Source: Epiperipatus broadwayi (Eukaryota; Onychophora; Udeonychophora; Euonychophora; Peripatidae). Taken from it: a stretch of 64,000 nucleotides of DNA. This document shows, piece by piece, positions 23,567 to 37,680 of this stretch; the stretch's first letter is position 1, and each line of letters begins with the position of its first letter. The notes beneath the pieces were generated by a model. It saw nothing but the letters and a program-made list of their open reading frames with translations. It was not told the origin of the DNA and searched no databases. Where the stretch lies: the NCBI GenBank assembly GCA_028023455.1, contig JAQFVV010006313.1:1624992-1688991 (forward strand), written 5' to 3'. A program made the translations under genes and the position numbers.

Positions 23567-23834
23567 GCTAAATATTCACAATGATGTATCATCAATACAT
23601 AAATAAAATAATAAATCCAAAACAACTATAAATATAACTGATAACCATAAACAATAATCATACTCCATATATAAACATCAAATCAAAGAGATTTTTTTTT
23701 AATAACAACAAATGATTTTTTAAAATATAGATTTGTCGATATTTACAATATGTATATATATATGAAAAACAAAAAAAAACACAAGTTAAACTTGCTAACA
23801 CTTGTATTTATGATCTATTGATCATATATATATA

Positions 23835-24021
23835 CAGGGCCGGATTTAGATGAAAAGAGGCCCTAGGCTATTCCATTTATGGGGCCCTTTCACCTCCCAT
23901 ATACATCATTAGTGTGATATATATCAATATGTTAAATGATACATGTTGTTATTGGTAGGCCAATCTTGATCTTGAGGCCCTAGGCTGAAGCCTAGTTAGC
24001 CTATAGAAAAATCCAGCCCTG
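23835..24021. mobile_element. hAT-like MITE, 187 bp
   Basis: The terminal inverted repeats read CAGGGCCGGATTTAG at the left and CAGGGCTGGATTTTT on the reverse complement of the right. GGCCCTAGGCT blocks lie inside both ends. The CAGGGCCGGATT-type terminus is widespread among hAT elements. The 8-bp flanks TATATATA and TATCTATC agree at 6 of 8 positions, compatible with an old hAT duplication next to simple repeats. There is no coding sequence, so it is non-autonomous. Confidence 0.75.
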
Positions 24022-24074
24022 TATCTATCTATATATATATATGTTGTATTTATGTATATATATATATATATATA

Positions 24075-24560
24075 TATCAATATACGTAACAAGATATATG
24101 TAAAGAAATGACTCATGTACAAATAGATTAAATGATGTTTATAAAATTAATTATTTGTGTATTTATGTACTTATGTGTATCTTGTAACTCTGAAGAGGAT
24201 TTCTAGGCAATCAAAACTGTCAGCTGATTTAATTTTAATAAACTAAGCATTGAAAAAGTAATAAGAAAGATGAATTTGTTTGATTTTTTATGTTATTAAT
24301 ACATAAAAAAATAAGTTAATAATTTAATAACTGCAATGTTTTCAAAAGTTAAGCAATTCGATAATAGTATGCTGAATATCCATGTAATTAGAATACAACT
24401 TGTCATAATGATGTTGAAAACAAGAGATTATCAAAAGTTTTATAAACAAAGGGTCAAAAGTGGATATAGTCATTTTTTTTCGAAATTAATCAATCTGTAT
24501 TGCTGCTTTGCTCATGCTTTTTTTGTGTCATTATTAGGATGATTGAGAAAAGAAAGAGTA
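24075..24560 (+). mobile_element. PLE 5' fragment
   Basis: About 24,075-24,320 aligns to 13,490-13,740: ATATATGTAAAGAAATGA, the GGCAATCAAAACTGTCAG phrase, ATTGAAAAAGTAATAA and AATTTGTTTGATTTT in the same order. The downstream open frame (24,336-24,542) has no recognisable domain but lies where the PLE coding region should begin. The element is not followed by RT or endonuclease sequence here. Confidence 0.6.
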
Positions 24561-26384
24561 AAAACTGTTAGCTGCTGAAATCTCATCAGAAATCTCAGAT
24601 GTTTCTGATCAAATTATTTTAAAGGAATATCTACTCAGAACAAAAATAAAAAAATTTCTAAAGCTCAAATAGCATAAACAAGAGACCGATAAATTACTAG
24701 TAAAAAAAGAAAAAATATTGTAAATTAGAATTAATTAATGCATCCTCATAAGAGAGAAATATTATTTTGCATAAATCCTCACAACAAACTTAAGAGACAA
24801 TTCTGGCTACAAAACTTTATGTTACATAAATTTCATTAAAAAAATGAAAACCAAATCTTTATCGATTAGACTATTATCCAAATATATAATCATTTTAAGT
24901 TTTATTTTATAGCCTTCTAGTTAACAAATTACATTTTATTATGTGTAAAATATTTATACAGTGTATTATTTGAGTGATTGTTTGATTAAAGGAGGAAGTG
25001 AATGTTTTGTTTTTTTTAAAAAAAATTAGCATTCACTGTTAAGCAATTATAAATACTCTAACTGTATTTAAATCAGATAAAATACAAACTTTGTTTCATC
25101 TTTTCTTTTATCACATATGTTTACTTTAAAATATACTACCCTTTTAAACCCTCCCGTTGCTTTTCTTTAATATGAAAATTATCAGCCAACGTGTAATGTT
25201 TATAAAATCAATGGTGTGATATATATTTTGAACACACAAAAGATGATACTTGTAAAATATTTACATGAAGTATCCAAGTCTTAGAAATAATGAGATGGTT
25301 CAATAATTATTATAATTTTAGTTAAACCAAAAGTTTATTTTGAAAATCAATCAAATTCATTTGTATGTAAATTAACCAACTTGTTAATTTCTGTGAATTG
25401 AGTTTTTGTGCATGTAGTAAATTTATCCATGGTTTTGGTTTAAAAATTGGAGGTTTGATTTAAAAGAAACCACCTTAAGTAATTAAAGTTGTAGAAATTA
25501 AAGTCATATTCAAAGGGCCACCTCAGTTAATTGACTTATTAATAAATTAGGATTCAGATTAAATGTGGCTATTCCCCAAAAATATCATTGTAAGGAAAGT
25601 GCATTATAATTATACCATATTAGATACATGTATGTGGCTATGCTATGAAATTAATGATGGGAATACTTGTATTTTATTTGTGAGTATTGGCTATATATGT
25701 CTATTGAAGTCAACAAATTTTCTTTACAGCAAGTGCATTTAAACATGGAATCGTATTAGAATTATGAAATATAATTGAAAGAGTAATGTTTTAAAATTAT
25801 TCAAAATAACTTTGGACACCTTACAAGTAACTACAATCATTTTGCATTTATTTTTCATTATTGTGTAAACGAAAAGTTAAAAGATAGTGCAAAATAGCAT
25901 ATTAAAGCAATTGACATTAGATTATAATCATAAAAGCAGTCGAATTATAAAAGAAATTTTCATAAATTTTACCAATTCAGCATATTGTTAATTACAAATT
26001 GAAGGTGAAATAAAATTTGATATTATAGTCAGTAATGTAAACCTGTTTAGGAAATATATATATATCTTGCCTAATAATTACGATATTTTGTAAATAAATC
26101 TTTGTTTTTATTTTGTTTTAAAATTGTGTTACCTTTGTTATATATGATGTTGCTCAGTCTGCATATCAATTCCATGTCCATTTTATGAAGAGTAGCTTAA
26201 TTTTGTGAGATTTAGCCAGATGTTGCAAAAGTGATTGTGTATTAGTCATTATCATCACATATTAAGAAAAATATTTTAGAATCTTATTAAAATATATAAA
26301 TAAAATGTAAATGCATGTATATTTCCTTATGTTCAATTTCATGTGGTATCTGAACCAATTAAACATATATAGAAGTACTATTAC

Positions 26385-26385
<1 letters not shown>
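24561..26385. other. AT-rich DNA, nothing recognised
   Basis: No supported gene or element. The first 300 bases may still belong to the PLE fragment, with Lys/Leu-rich frame pieces, but no motif could be confirmed. Confidence 0.55.
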
Positions 26386-26387
<2 letters not shown>

Positions 26388-26422
<35 letters not shown>

Positions 26423-26433
26423 GTAATATGTAT

Positions 26434-26470
<37 letters not shown>

Positions 26471-26533
26471 TGGGTTCATCCGTGTTAAAAACTTTTAATA
26501 TTAATATACTGATGGATGAACCCACAAAATATG
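26388..26533. repeat. (TA)n tracts and an 18-bp-arm hairpin
   Basis: Two TA runs (26,388-26,420 and 26,436-26,466) with TTACATTATA/ATAATGTAA flanks form one palindrome. Next to it ATTTTGTGGGTTCATCC (from 26,464) pairs with GGATGAACCCACAAAAT (ending near 26,529) around a 28-base loop. It may be the end of a foldback element; no matching partner was found elsewhere. Confidence 0.75.
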
Positions 26534-28485
26534 TATTTTATATATTTAACCCATGCAAATCTTCGTTTTAACATATTTATATTGTAACCTTATATTTTGG
26601 TATAAAATATATAGGGTAGTGGAAATGATTTAAAATTTCTCTGACTTTTTCAAGATGACTTGATAATTATAGCTAGCACTTTGTATATACTTGATACTTG
26701 TATTCAAATTGACTTAATGATAACATTGTGTAGTTTTATTTTTGCTTTGGTTATTATACATTTTTTTTTTCATATATTAGTTTGTTATTTTCCCATCACT
26801 GAGTTGGACAAACTGTGTTTAACCTGCAAAACCAACAGAATAATATATCAAATTTAGTAAGATAAATAATAATAATAATAACCATTATTTATTTTTTTCT
26901 TTAACTATTTCGTAATTTATCTTGAGAATTAGTCAATAGAATACAATAAACACATTTTTTTTTTCATTTTGACAGAAATATGTAAATGAGAAGAAATGTA
27001 ATGATTTTTTTTTTTTTTTTAAAAAGAGAACATTCAAAAATTTTTTTTAAAACTAGGATAGAAACAGCAAGTATGTAAGGAGCAGAAATCTTTCTCTCTT
27101 TTTTTCTGATGCTAGACATATAATGAATATGAAAGCTACTTTTTAGAAGAAGGGGAAAAAATTAAGGACAAAGAAAAAAGTTAAATTAAAACTTTTACTA
27201 TATAGTTCAAATTTGTGATATTATTGTGCTAGTAACAATATGTGTAGCTAACTTTAGATGAGTCTGTTTGAATCTGCTAACTGATAGTCTAACTGCTGAT
27301 AATTTTTCAAAAGATCTATAAGTGAAACTTGTTGGTATTATTAACCGCAACAATAAGAATAACAATTTTAAAGGTCAGTCTACCTAAATTATTATTTATT
27401 ACTTACAGACTATATTAACATTGGATAGAATATTTTACTTTCATAACTTTAACACATTTAGTATATGTGGTGAGTGAAATACTATATTAATGACTCTGTG
27501 TGCCAGTGTCTGAATGATAAAGAATTAGCTATAACTCATTTTGAACTTATGTTAGAGATAACCTTTGTGCTATATGAGTTATTTTATTATTAAAATAATA
27601 ATAGTTGTTGAAATAAAATATCAGCCAACCAGAAAATCATTTTGTCTTAGCAATTGTGGGATAATTATTGCTTGGATAATCATTCCTAGCTTTTGTTGCT
27701 GACTAGTTAGATCAAGATAATGAAAATATTTTAACTTTGGAGTAACACCTAAAAATAAATAATGAAGTATTAACTTTTGAGAAATGCTCTAATCAAAATT
27801 ATCTTTTAAAAATATCTCAAATATTCAGAGTGCCTACATGTGAATCAATTAATTATGGAATATTCATTATGGGTGGAAATTAATGGAATTTCAATTAAAC
27901 TCATAAGATTATATATGTCATAATTGAAGAATTATTTAATTTATATGTTGTACATTAAAAAATAAGAAAATGTGTTATTGATTTTATTGATGAATATTCA
28001 ATACATTTGAATTATTTTTGTATTAAAATTTAGTGTAGTCATTTAAACTAGTATATATTTTGTTTTGGTTCATATTATATATTATTCTATATGTGTATAA
28101 AATTCACATATATATATTCTATTGTGCCTAAAATAATTATTTATTAATCTAAGTTCATGCTAGTGAACATATGATATAGGAATTGAAGAGAATCAATTAT
28201 TAGGGAACAGAGCATACATAAAGGTTTAATAATTATTTAATGAATCTATAATGTAAATCAACACCACATGGTTTAATCATGTATGTCTTTCTAGAGTTTT
28301 CTGCCTATATTCATATTATACTTACTATGTATTATCATTTTCCCTATGTGTTTAGACAGAGTTCATATTTATCTCAGTTGTTTCCTATACTAAAGTCTTT
28401 AGTTCATTTTATGTGTTAATTCTCTCACATTAATAAGACTGTGCATGCCTCCTAATTTAGCATATTTATTGATGAGGGTAATTTT
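26534..28485. other. AT-rich DNA, nothing recognised
   Basis: The hydrophobic frame at 26,660-26,857 lacks any start, splice or domain support. Poly-T and poly-A runs near 26,955 and 27,006 are simple sequence. Confidence 0.55.
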
Positions 28486-28540
28486 ATGTCTCTTATTTGG
28501 AAAATAAATGTTAACACTATTTTATTATGTTATATCACAT

Positions 28541-28690
28541 TATTCTGTGCTAGTAGTATAATTTGCAGAATTATCATTACCATTTTTTATATTTTTTATA
28601 TTATTCTGTGCTGGTGGCCTAATCTGCAGAATAATAATTTGCCATCTTTTATATTCTTTATATTTGTTTCTGTGCTGGCAGTTAATCCAT
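28541..28690. repeat. Three-copy minisatellite, 61-64 bp period
   Basis: TTCTGTGCTAG or TTCTGTGCTGG recurs at 28,543, 28,604 and 28,668, each followed by AATCTGCAGAATAAT-like or related sequence. The 72-codon open frame across it is a by-product of the repeat. Confidence 0.75.
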
Positions 28691-28704
28691 GGAACATTCT
28701 GTGA

Positions 28705-30333
<1,629 letters not shown>

Positions 30334-30784
30334 ACCAACATTGTGTTGGCACATAATAACTTTGTTTAAAAAAATATTAAAATAAAAATCTTTAGTCAAA
30401 GAAAACATAAGAATAAAAGTTTTATAAAAGAAGTAAAGAGTTTTTTTTCTTATTATTAATTGAAATATAAGTTAAAAATTTAAAAACATAAATCTCTTTT
30501 ATTTAAGTCAAAGAAAGGAAAAAAGTTCATCTTAAAACTAAATTGTGAATGGATCTCAAATTATATATGTGCATGCGACTGTAAATATAATGTATGCATA
30601 TTAAATATTAAAAAATAAATGAAAGTTAAAAAATTAAAAAACACTCAGTGGTGGCTACTAATTAAAAATATAAAAACAACACATTTGCATGGCTACTAAT
30701 TAAACGATCTCCAAAAACATGTAATTAAAAGATTATTAACGGAATTTTGACAACAGATATAGCTGGAGGATATCAAAATGACAT

Positions 30785-30900
30785 GTCATATGTATAAATA
30801 GTCAATTGTTTTATCAGTCGAGTTAGTCGAGTTTGAGTTGAGTTTGAGTTGTGTTTGTGTTGCACTCGAGATAACAGTTCAGTAAATCTATCAGTGAGTT
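30785..30900 (+). promoter_or_regulatory. Promoter-like TATA box and initiator
   Basis: TATAAATAG near 30,793 is followed about 25 bases later by TCAGTCG, an arthropod-style initiator, and then by short GAGTT/TTGAG direct repeats. The spacing fits a pol II core promoter or the U3/R junction of an LTR. No downstream coding exon or paired LTR was found, so this is a candidate only. Confidence 0.25.
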
Positions 30901-32270
30901 ATGTCAGTCAGTTTATTGTGGGTCCAGAGTTAAAAATGCAGTGTTAAAATCTTGAAAAACCTATGACTTTTCCAGCCTCAAGTCCAATGAAAACAGCCAA
31001 TCTACCTGATAAAAGTGATGCCTGCATAATTAACTGAAGCCACTCAATATTTAATTGTCTTAAAGAAAAAGCCTCAGAATAATCAGCATCAAATCTCCAC
31101 AAGAAAACTTCAAATCTAACCAGTTAGAAATACTTCATTAAAAGCAGCAAATAGCAAGATATATCCATGTTCAAAATCCTAGGTAATAACATTTTCTTAT
31201 ATTAATTTCTAAAGTAGCCATCACATTTGTAAAGCTTCAAGAGTCAAAGTTAAGAACTCTATAGCATACAAAGATGAACTATTAATGTGTGTGTTCATGT
31301 GTTAGTATATAGTGATTTCATTGTATTTTGTATTTCAAATATTATTTAATGTTTTCTCATAAAATATTATAGTGTGTGAATTTAAAATGTGCATGTGTTA
31401 TATTAGTTAAATAAGATTGATAAAATATTTAAAATTAGTTTAATAAATGTTAATTAAAATAAATTGTCTTTAAAATTAAAGCTTATTTTGTCAGTCAATT
31501 CTTTTCACCACTAATTGAATTAAAAAAATAGCTGAGCTAGTTAAGGGATTTTTTGAGTTCTGGATTGTAGGCCTACTGTCCAAACATGTTAGTCTTAGAC
31601 TAGCTGGTGTCTGGGGTTTACTCTGAAACATATAAAATGTTTGGATAGTAGGGATTTGAATCTAGCAGCTTAGGTGGGCCACGATCTGGAAATATGATCA
31701 TGTTATGCGTTGCATAGCTCGGTCTGATTGAGGGTATTATTGACAGCTCTGCTATCAATAATATTTTTCATTTTGCTCAAACATGCCTGTTCATTCACGT
31801 AATATTTATAATTAAATAAGATTATAAATGTATTATAAATAACATTGAAAACCAGCTAAACCCCTTTGCAGACTAAGTGTGAGTGTCAGTAGATTGAACC
31901 CGGTACATTATATATATATATAACAAAAATAATAAATTTTAAGTTTTATCTTGAAAGTGTTGTGATTCTTCATGAAGAGAGAATCTATAATAAAAAAAGT
32001 TAAGGAGAAAATTTTAATAAATAAAAATAAAAATAAATGAATATAATTAATAGACAAGTTGATAACATTAAAAGTTGGGAGTCATGAGATTTGAGTTTCT
32101 GATATTTGCTTTGTTTTTTTGTTTTTTAAATTTAAAAGCAGTTGAGGAGGGTTAAGAAATAAAGTCAAAGTACTTTGTGAATTGAAAGACTGTATATAAT
32201 AGTTAATTATCATTATAATTATTTTTTGTTGATATTACAATAGTTTGTCATTAAAAAAACAGTTAATGTG
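30901..32270. other. Mixed non-coding stretch with SINE-like phrases
   Basis: 31,540-31,910 is GC-richer than average. It contains GGGATTTGAATC (near 31,650) and, on the minus strand, CCGGGTTCAATCTACTGAC (near 31,893), both resembling tRNA B-boxes. No A-box at the proper distance, tail or target duplication could be shown. Nothing else is supported. Confidence 0.3.
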
Positions 32271-32274
32271 ATAT

Positions 32275-32580
32275 ATATAAACATTAAAAATCTAAAGCTA
32301 AACTAATCATTAAAATAAACAAAATTATCCCAAATTCAAAACTAAACCAGACTAGCCAAAGAAAATAGACTCTAAAACACAATCAATGATTTCAAAGCTA
32401 TAATCAAACTTCTTAAGTGTAAAGAACTAAAATCTAACACATATTTAGTATAAATTTAGTCCTTTATTCTTCAGAAGTATACTTGTAGCAGTGAAGCTAT
32501 TTGTTAAGTTTTAGAGTTTATTTTTTTTTTTTAGCTAATCTGGATTAGTTTTGTATTTGGGTTAGCTTTGATTATTTTAT
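32275..32580. repeat. Inverted repeat formed by two PLE pseudo-LTR pieces
   Basis: The arms (about 32,275-32,435 and 32,456-32,580 onward) meet at an AT-rich centre near 32,445. TTAGTTCTTTACACTTAAGA, read from the left arm, faces TTAGTCCTTTATTCTTCAGA on the right. Confidence 0.7.
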
Positions 32581-32805
32581 TAAATAGTTTAAATTTAAGC
32601 TTTCATTGTTTACATTTTGATGATTAAATTAAAGGTAGTGTTGCTGATTTTGTGTAAAGGTTTTATATGTATACACTATATTTACATATGTCGGTTTTGT
32701 ATTGTAAGTGTTATTGGAATTGTATATGTATGGATTTTAGTTGTTGGAGTGTTGTTCGTTTGGGATTATATATATATTTAATGTTTTCACGATTGTATGA
32801 TGTTA

Positions 32806-33008
32806 ATAATTTATTATTTTTGGGAATAAACCGTGTATTATTTTGCGTTACAATCCGATATTTCGACGGACTAGCAAACGCCATTATCAAGGTTAACTTT
32901 TTTTTTTTTTTAAAAAAAAAAAACCTTGATAATGGCAGTTGCCAGTCCATCAAAATATCGGGTTGTAATGCAAAATAATACACGGTTTATTCCCCAAAAT
33001 AGTAATTT
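32806..33008. repeat. Hairpin with about 90-bp arms and poly-T/poly-A loop
   Basis: The left arm (about 32,806-32,898) contains GGGAATAAACCGTGTATTAT, then CGATATTTCGACGGAC and CCATTATCAAGG. The right arm (about 32,923-33,005) is its reverse complement with about 10 per cent differences. The loop is a T-run followed by an A-run. The right-arm strand reads TTGATAATGGC, then CCATCAAAATATC, with CGAAATATC in the left-arm version. It sits in the leader of PLE copy 3. It may be a separate foldback insert or part of the PLE. Confidence 0.8.
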
Positions 33009-33754
33009 ATATATATATATGTTTAGTTTGATTGGTGTTTGTTTGGGTTTTTTCTTTTTTGTTTGTTTGTTATAAGGTCAAATTGTTAAATAAAATTATA
33101 ATAAAAAAAAGAGAAAGAAAAAAAAATGGGTATGATTTGGTATGTTTTTTTTTTTTGGGTAGGTGTGTATTTTTTTATTTGTAGTTGTTGTTTATTCGGA
33201 GGATTAAAAAATTATTTAGATTAAGTGAGAGGATAGAATTTTTAAGAGTGCAGATTTATTTTCTTAAAAAATGTAGGGAATTTAATGGTTTTTTTTTTTT
33301 AGAAGTTGTATTTTTAATTTTAATAAGAACAAAAATTGTTTAAAAATCAGAATATAGTGTGAAATTTACCAATTTTTATTTTGAATATTTTTTTGCAAGA
33401 TAATTTTATTAAGCTTTACAAATTTATTTCAATATATAAAAGGAATAGGTATTATTTAGATAAAAAGTGAGAATTTAATTATTCTATTTAAATTTTTTTT
33501 ATAAGACAATTTAGAATAAATAGTTCAAATTTCTACTGTAGTAAGCATAAATGAAAATTAAAATGTTTATTTGGAAAAATGAATAAGGTTTATTGTAGTA
33601 ATAAGGTGATTTGTAAGAATATATCTATTAAGAAAGTTGTTAATCTTTCTGATATTAAATGAAATGATAGAAAAAAAAACAATCCAATTTTATTCCTTTT
33701 CATTCAAAAAATATACTTTCTAATAGTAATTTTGACTATTGAATCTAGTAATTT

Positions 33755-34197
33755 AAGTGATGAGCAGAAAACTGGCATTCCTTGATTTTAGATAAAGGTT
33801 TAAAAAAAGAAAAAAAAAAACATTATTGTTAATATTAACTGAAGTTAGACATCTTAAGAAAAGATTAATTGCTGATTATATAATTATTTCTAATGAAGAC
33901 AAAGCTGGTCTGTTTGTCATTATGAAAGGAAATGAATTTAGGGTTAAAATAGACACAAAATTAAGTAATGGTATCTTTTATAAAAATATTGGTAAAAAAG
34001 TTAATAGATATTATGAGAATAATGGAACATTTGAAATTTTTTATGAAGTAGATTATTTAAAATGTTATAATAATTTCATATCAGCTAATATGTGTATGAA
34101 AATTAAGATTCATAAAGATGGGTATTCTTTAAGATTTAATTTTGATTTTACAAATAGTATTTTTGGGGTATTTGTAGGTTTTTCAATAATTTTGTAA
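33755..34197 (+). pseudogene. PLE copy 3 reverse transcriptase, N-terminal part
   Basis: Upstream near 33,770-33,800 a broken frame gives LDKGLK, matching the LL.KGL.F block of PLEs. The open part (33,826-34,197) contains ISNEDKAGLFVIMKGNEF, equivalent to the ..ADKGG..VIM.KE.Y block. It also contains LSNGIFYKN, and KIHKDGYSLRFNFDFTNS, equivalent to the K.HK.G.PLRPI..TNS motif that opens RT motif 1. The frame starts without an ATG and ends shortly after. The order and spacing are those of a Penelope-type RT. Confidence 0.75.
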
Positions 34198-34301
34198 AAT
34201 AGTTTGTTAACTTTGGTCATTACACAGTTTCTTCTTATTTTAAAACTTTTGATAAGACAACAAATTTTAAAATGGAAAGTAATTGGATATTTGATAGTTT
34301 G

Positions 34302-34305
<4 letters not shown>

Positions 34306-34372
<67 letters not shown>
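34306..34372. repeat. Paired (TA)n tracts inside the PLE
   Basis: Two TA runs joined by ATAATAT lie between RT motifs 1 and 3 of copy 3. Confidence 0.95.
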
Positions 34373-34376
<4 letters not shown>

Positions 34377-34408
34377 ATATTAATAGATGAATCAATATTG
34401 ATATTGTT

Positions 34409-34930
34409 ATGTCTGTGCTAATTAAAAATGAATTTTTGCTAAATAATAAAGTTATAGTTATTAAATATTTGTTTTTATTGTTGGAGCATTCTATGTATTT
34501 TACTTATATTGGTAATTTTTATAAGATTAGGGAAAAGTGGATAATAGTTTATATTATTTCTCCTTTAATTTGTTCAGTTTATATTAATTATTTGGAAGAA
34601 ACTTATTATTAAGAAGGATTATATAAAGTTATTTGCTAAATATATTGATGATTGCTTGAGGTTGGTTAGCTTTTGTTGAATTAAAATTTTTTGCTATATT
34701 GTTGACAAAAAATAAAGGATAATTATTTGGGATGTAGTCACTATGTTAAGAGTAAGAATTTAAGATATATAATTAACTCTTCTAAGTATCAATCTGTACC
34801 TCATAAAGTAACTGCTTTAGGAAATTATTGTTATAGAAATCAGAGACTAAATATTCTAATGAGGTACATTTGTTTCAAAAAAGTCACTTTTATAAAGATT
34901 ATTTTAGAATTGGTTACCCTGATAAATTTG
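34409..34930 (+). pseudogene. PLE copy 3 reverse transcriptase palm and thumb
   Basis: The frame at 34,409-34,612 reads FTYIGNFYKIREKW, then SPLICSVYINYLEE, matching F.F.GK.Y.Q..G..MGSPLSP..AN.YME..E. A few bases on, near 34,636-34,655, another frame gives LFAKYIDDCLR. This is the (R/K)Y(V/I)DD catalytic motif with both aspartates present. The frame from 34,727 gives SKNLRYIINSSKYQ and LGNYCYRNQRLNILM, corresponding to the thumb block V.RKPT...RYL...S.HP...K. Each section sits in a different frame. Its 3' continuation is displaced beyond a MITE. An inactive copy. Confidence 0.75.
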
Positions 34931-34934
34931 TTAA

Positions 34935-35891
34935 CCCATTCAGTTGCAATTTATTTTATTGGCCAAGTGAGGTAAAACTCTAAATTTTTGATTAATCAAT
35001 TACAGAATCAGCAGTAAAATATATTCATCCTTTAATATTTTATTCATTTTAGTTTCATTTGTAAAAAGAAAATTAATAATTTGTCAGAATATGAAAGGGA
35101 ATGAAAGTTTTTTCAAAAATAAATTTTTGTTTATAATTATAAAAATATTTATATCCCCAAATTGAAAAAGAACATTAGTAACCTAGTAAAAAATGTTGCT
35201 TATTTCAAAGATTTTTTTTTCTCAATTTACATTTGTATAAAAGTATATAATTTTTACTAAAATCTTACTATTTTCCTAAAATAATTTATATTTTCAGCAT
35301 ATTTTACCAAAATACATTATAATATGTAAATAAATGCCAGCAAAATATTCTATAACATTAATTTTTATTTGAAAATCAAATAAAGAGCTTGTGGCAATGT
35401 AAACTGTTGACAGGTGTGAAAATTGTTGTTAGTGCTAATTTTTTTTCAATTTACGTTCTTGTAAAATTATACAATTTCTTTACTATTATCTTACTGTTTT
35501 TTTCTAATTTAATTGTTTTCAGTATATTTTATGAAAATAATTTATAATATGTCAAAAAATACTTTTAAATTGGTCTAAAACATCAGTTTATCATTTTCAA
35601 AATGAAACAAAGAAGTTGGAGTGGTAAAAATTATTGACAAGCATCTTATTTTATCTAATATGGTCAACAGCCAATCAATGTGAATCAAGGATCACCTTCT
35701 TCCAATGTTAAAACTAAAATTTGAATAGTATTGATTTTTTACTTGTAAAATAATTCAAGAGAGAGCAGCATCTTACGGTACATTTTTAAAGATTAAAATG
35801 AATGTAAATTATTTACCATAGCATTAAAAATGATGAAATTTGAGTGACTTGAAGCCATGATCATTTTAAACTGGACAAGGAAGTGAATGGG
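34935..35891. mobile_element. piggyBac-like MITE inserted in the PLE, 957 bp
   Basis: The ends read TTAA|CCCATTCAGTTGC and, at the right, GAAGTGAATGGG|TTAA. That gives CCCATTCA inverted termini with TTAA duplications (34,931-34,934 and 35,892-35,895), the hallmark of the piggyBac superfamily. PLE thumb coding is visible up to the left end, and PLE connector coding resumes after the right end. Inside is a diverged tandem duplication of about 200 bp (about 35,220-35,420 and 35,445-35,645). No transposase frame was found. Confidence 0.8.
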
Positions 35892-35895
35892 TTAA

Positions 35896-36310
35896 TAGTG
35901 TTTATGGTAATAATTGTAATAATGTGAAACATAAAAAAAATGATATTATTTCTTTGTCTTTTAAATTGTCTTCTTATAGAATTATAAGTAAAAATAAAAA
36001 TTTATTTGAATTTAAGAATATTGTTTGGAAAAGGGGTATTACTTTGAATAATTTATAAATCTGTAGAAAGAGACTTTTTAATAGAAAAACTATTCCTAAG
36101 TAGTATAAAATATGCCTTGTTTTAGTGAAAAGGTATATGTAGGCCAGAATAGTTGAGCTTAAATGAAAGAAAATAAAAATAGGGTTGGAAATAAATATTT
36201 CTATTTTGCTTTATATATCTATGAAAATAATTTAGGTCATACTATTAGTTTTTATGAGATTAAAGTTACCATTTTTGAAAGAAATAAAAGCAAGAACAAT
36301 TAAAAAATCT
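35896..36310 (+). pseudogene. PLE copy 3 connector and GIY-YIG endonuclease remnant
   Basis: 35,920-36,060 reads LSFKLSSYRIISKNKNLFEF in one frame, matching the connector. Around 36,130-36,290 frame pieces give KVYVGQNS..ELK.KE.KNRV, ALYIYENNLGHTISFYEIKV. The order is YVG (the YIG half), helix Lys/Arg and the H-x-I-x-F block, as in PLE endonucleases. The GIY half and the catalytic Glu region are degraded. Stops interrupt it several times. Confidence 0.65.
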
Positions 36311-36414
36311 TTATTATTAAAAAAAAATCTATGATTGTGCAATTTTTAATATTACAAATATGTGGGAGGTAAATAGAAATTGTGGATAATCTGTAATATA
36401 AATTTGTTATATTT

Positions 36415-36846
<432 letters not shown>

Positions 36847-37561
36847 CATAAAATAAAAAATTATATAACATTACAATACTACATATTATAACAATCCAGA
36901 GAAGGACTTAACGTGATCTGCACTACAGGGCGCCATCTAGGCATTTGAACCTAGAAAAATTTATAAAGTAGGCAGATACGTAAGTCAAAAAAAATTTTTT
37001 TTTTTTAATTTTGATTTTGGTCATTAGCCCAAGTCACTAACTCAGGGAGTAGCAGAGATTTAGTAATATAATATCTTATCTAATTATATTTCAATATTAA
37101 AAAAATAAATAAAATAAGCCACTGCCAGTAATTAACATACAAAAATTTATTTACGCACTTATATATATAAAATTTAACATTATTATTTTATATACAAAAT
37201 TAACAAAGTGTATGCCACACTTGAATGAGAAGCTATAAAGATATACAGAAATTATTACATGCTAAGCGCTTTTGAGGTCTTTTGCCTCATATTCATAGCG
37301 GTACTCTGAGCTACAGAACGAAAAAATAGGATGTTTATTTTAAATTTTAATTTGATTTTATATTTAAATTTACATTTTAATTTTTATAATATTATAAGTT
37401 TACATTTTAATTAAGTTCGCACAGATGGATTTATGAAAGTTTGTTTTATAATGTTGAGTATAGATCGGTTACATAGATTACATGGTTAAAAACATTTCAA
37501 AGTAAACATAAACGATCAAAATACAAAATCATTGATACCATCAATTGCATAGGGAATACAA
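36847..37561. other. Non-coding stretch
   Basis: Contains an A-run/T-run pair near 36,990-37,007. The minus strand near 37,270-37,310 carries ATGAGGCAAAAGACCTC followed by AAAAGCGCTTAGC, a GAGG..CCTC hairpin of a kind often seen near retroelement ends. No gene is supported. Confidence 0.45.
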
Positions 37562-37668
37562 GAAACCCAATGGTGTTCATCATAAGACACTGCATTAACA
37601 CCAATAACTTAAAAGACATCCAAATAAATACATCTTAGATACTCACCATAAGGTATCAGTATTTACTG
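37562..37668 (-). repeat. Dispersed repeat family B, copy 2
   Basis: The reverse complement matches 10,099-10,205 with about 75 per cent identity by eye, including both halves of the internal duplication. Confidence 0.7.
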
Positions 37669-37680
37669 AATGTCTATATA

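Noticed and set aside
36890-37330. Possible hammerhead-type motif on the minus strand near 37,290
   Set aside because: The GAGG/CCTC hairpin is present, but the CTGANGA core is not matched; mentioned only in the description of the stretch.
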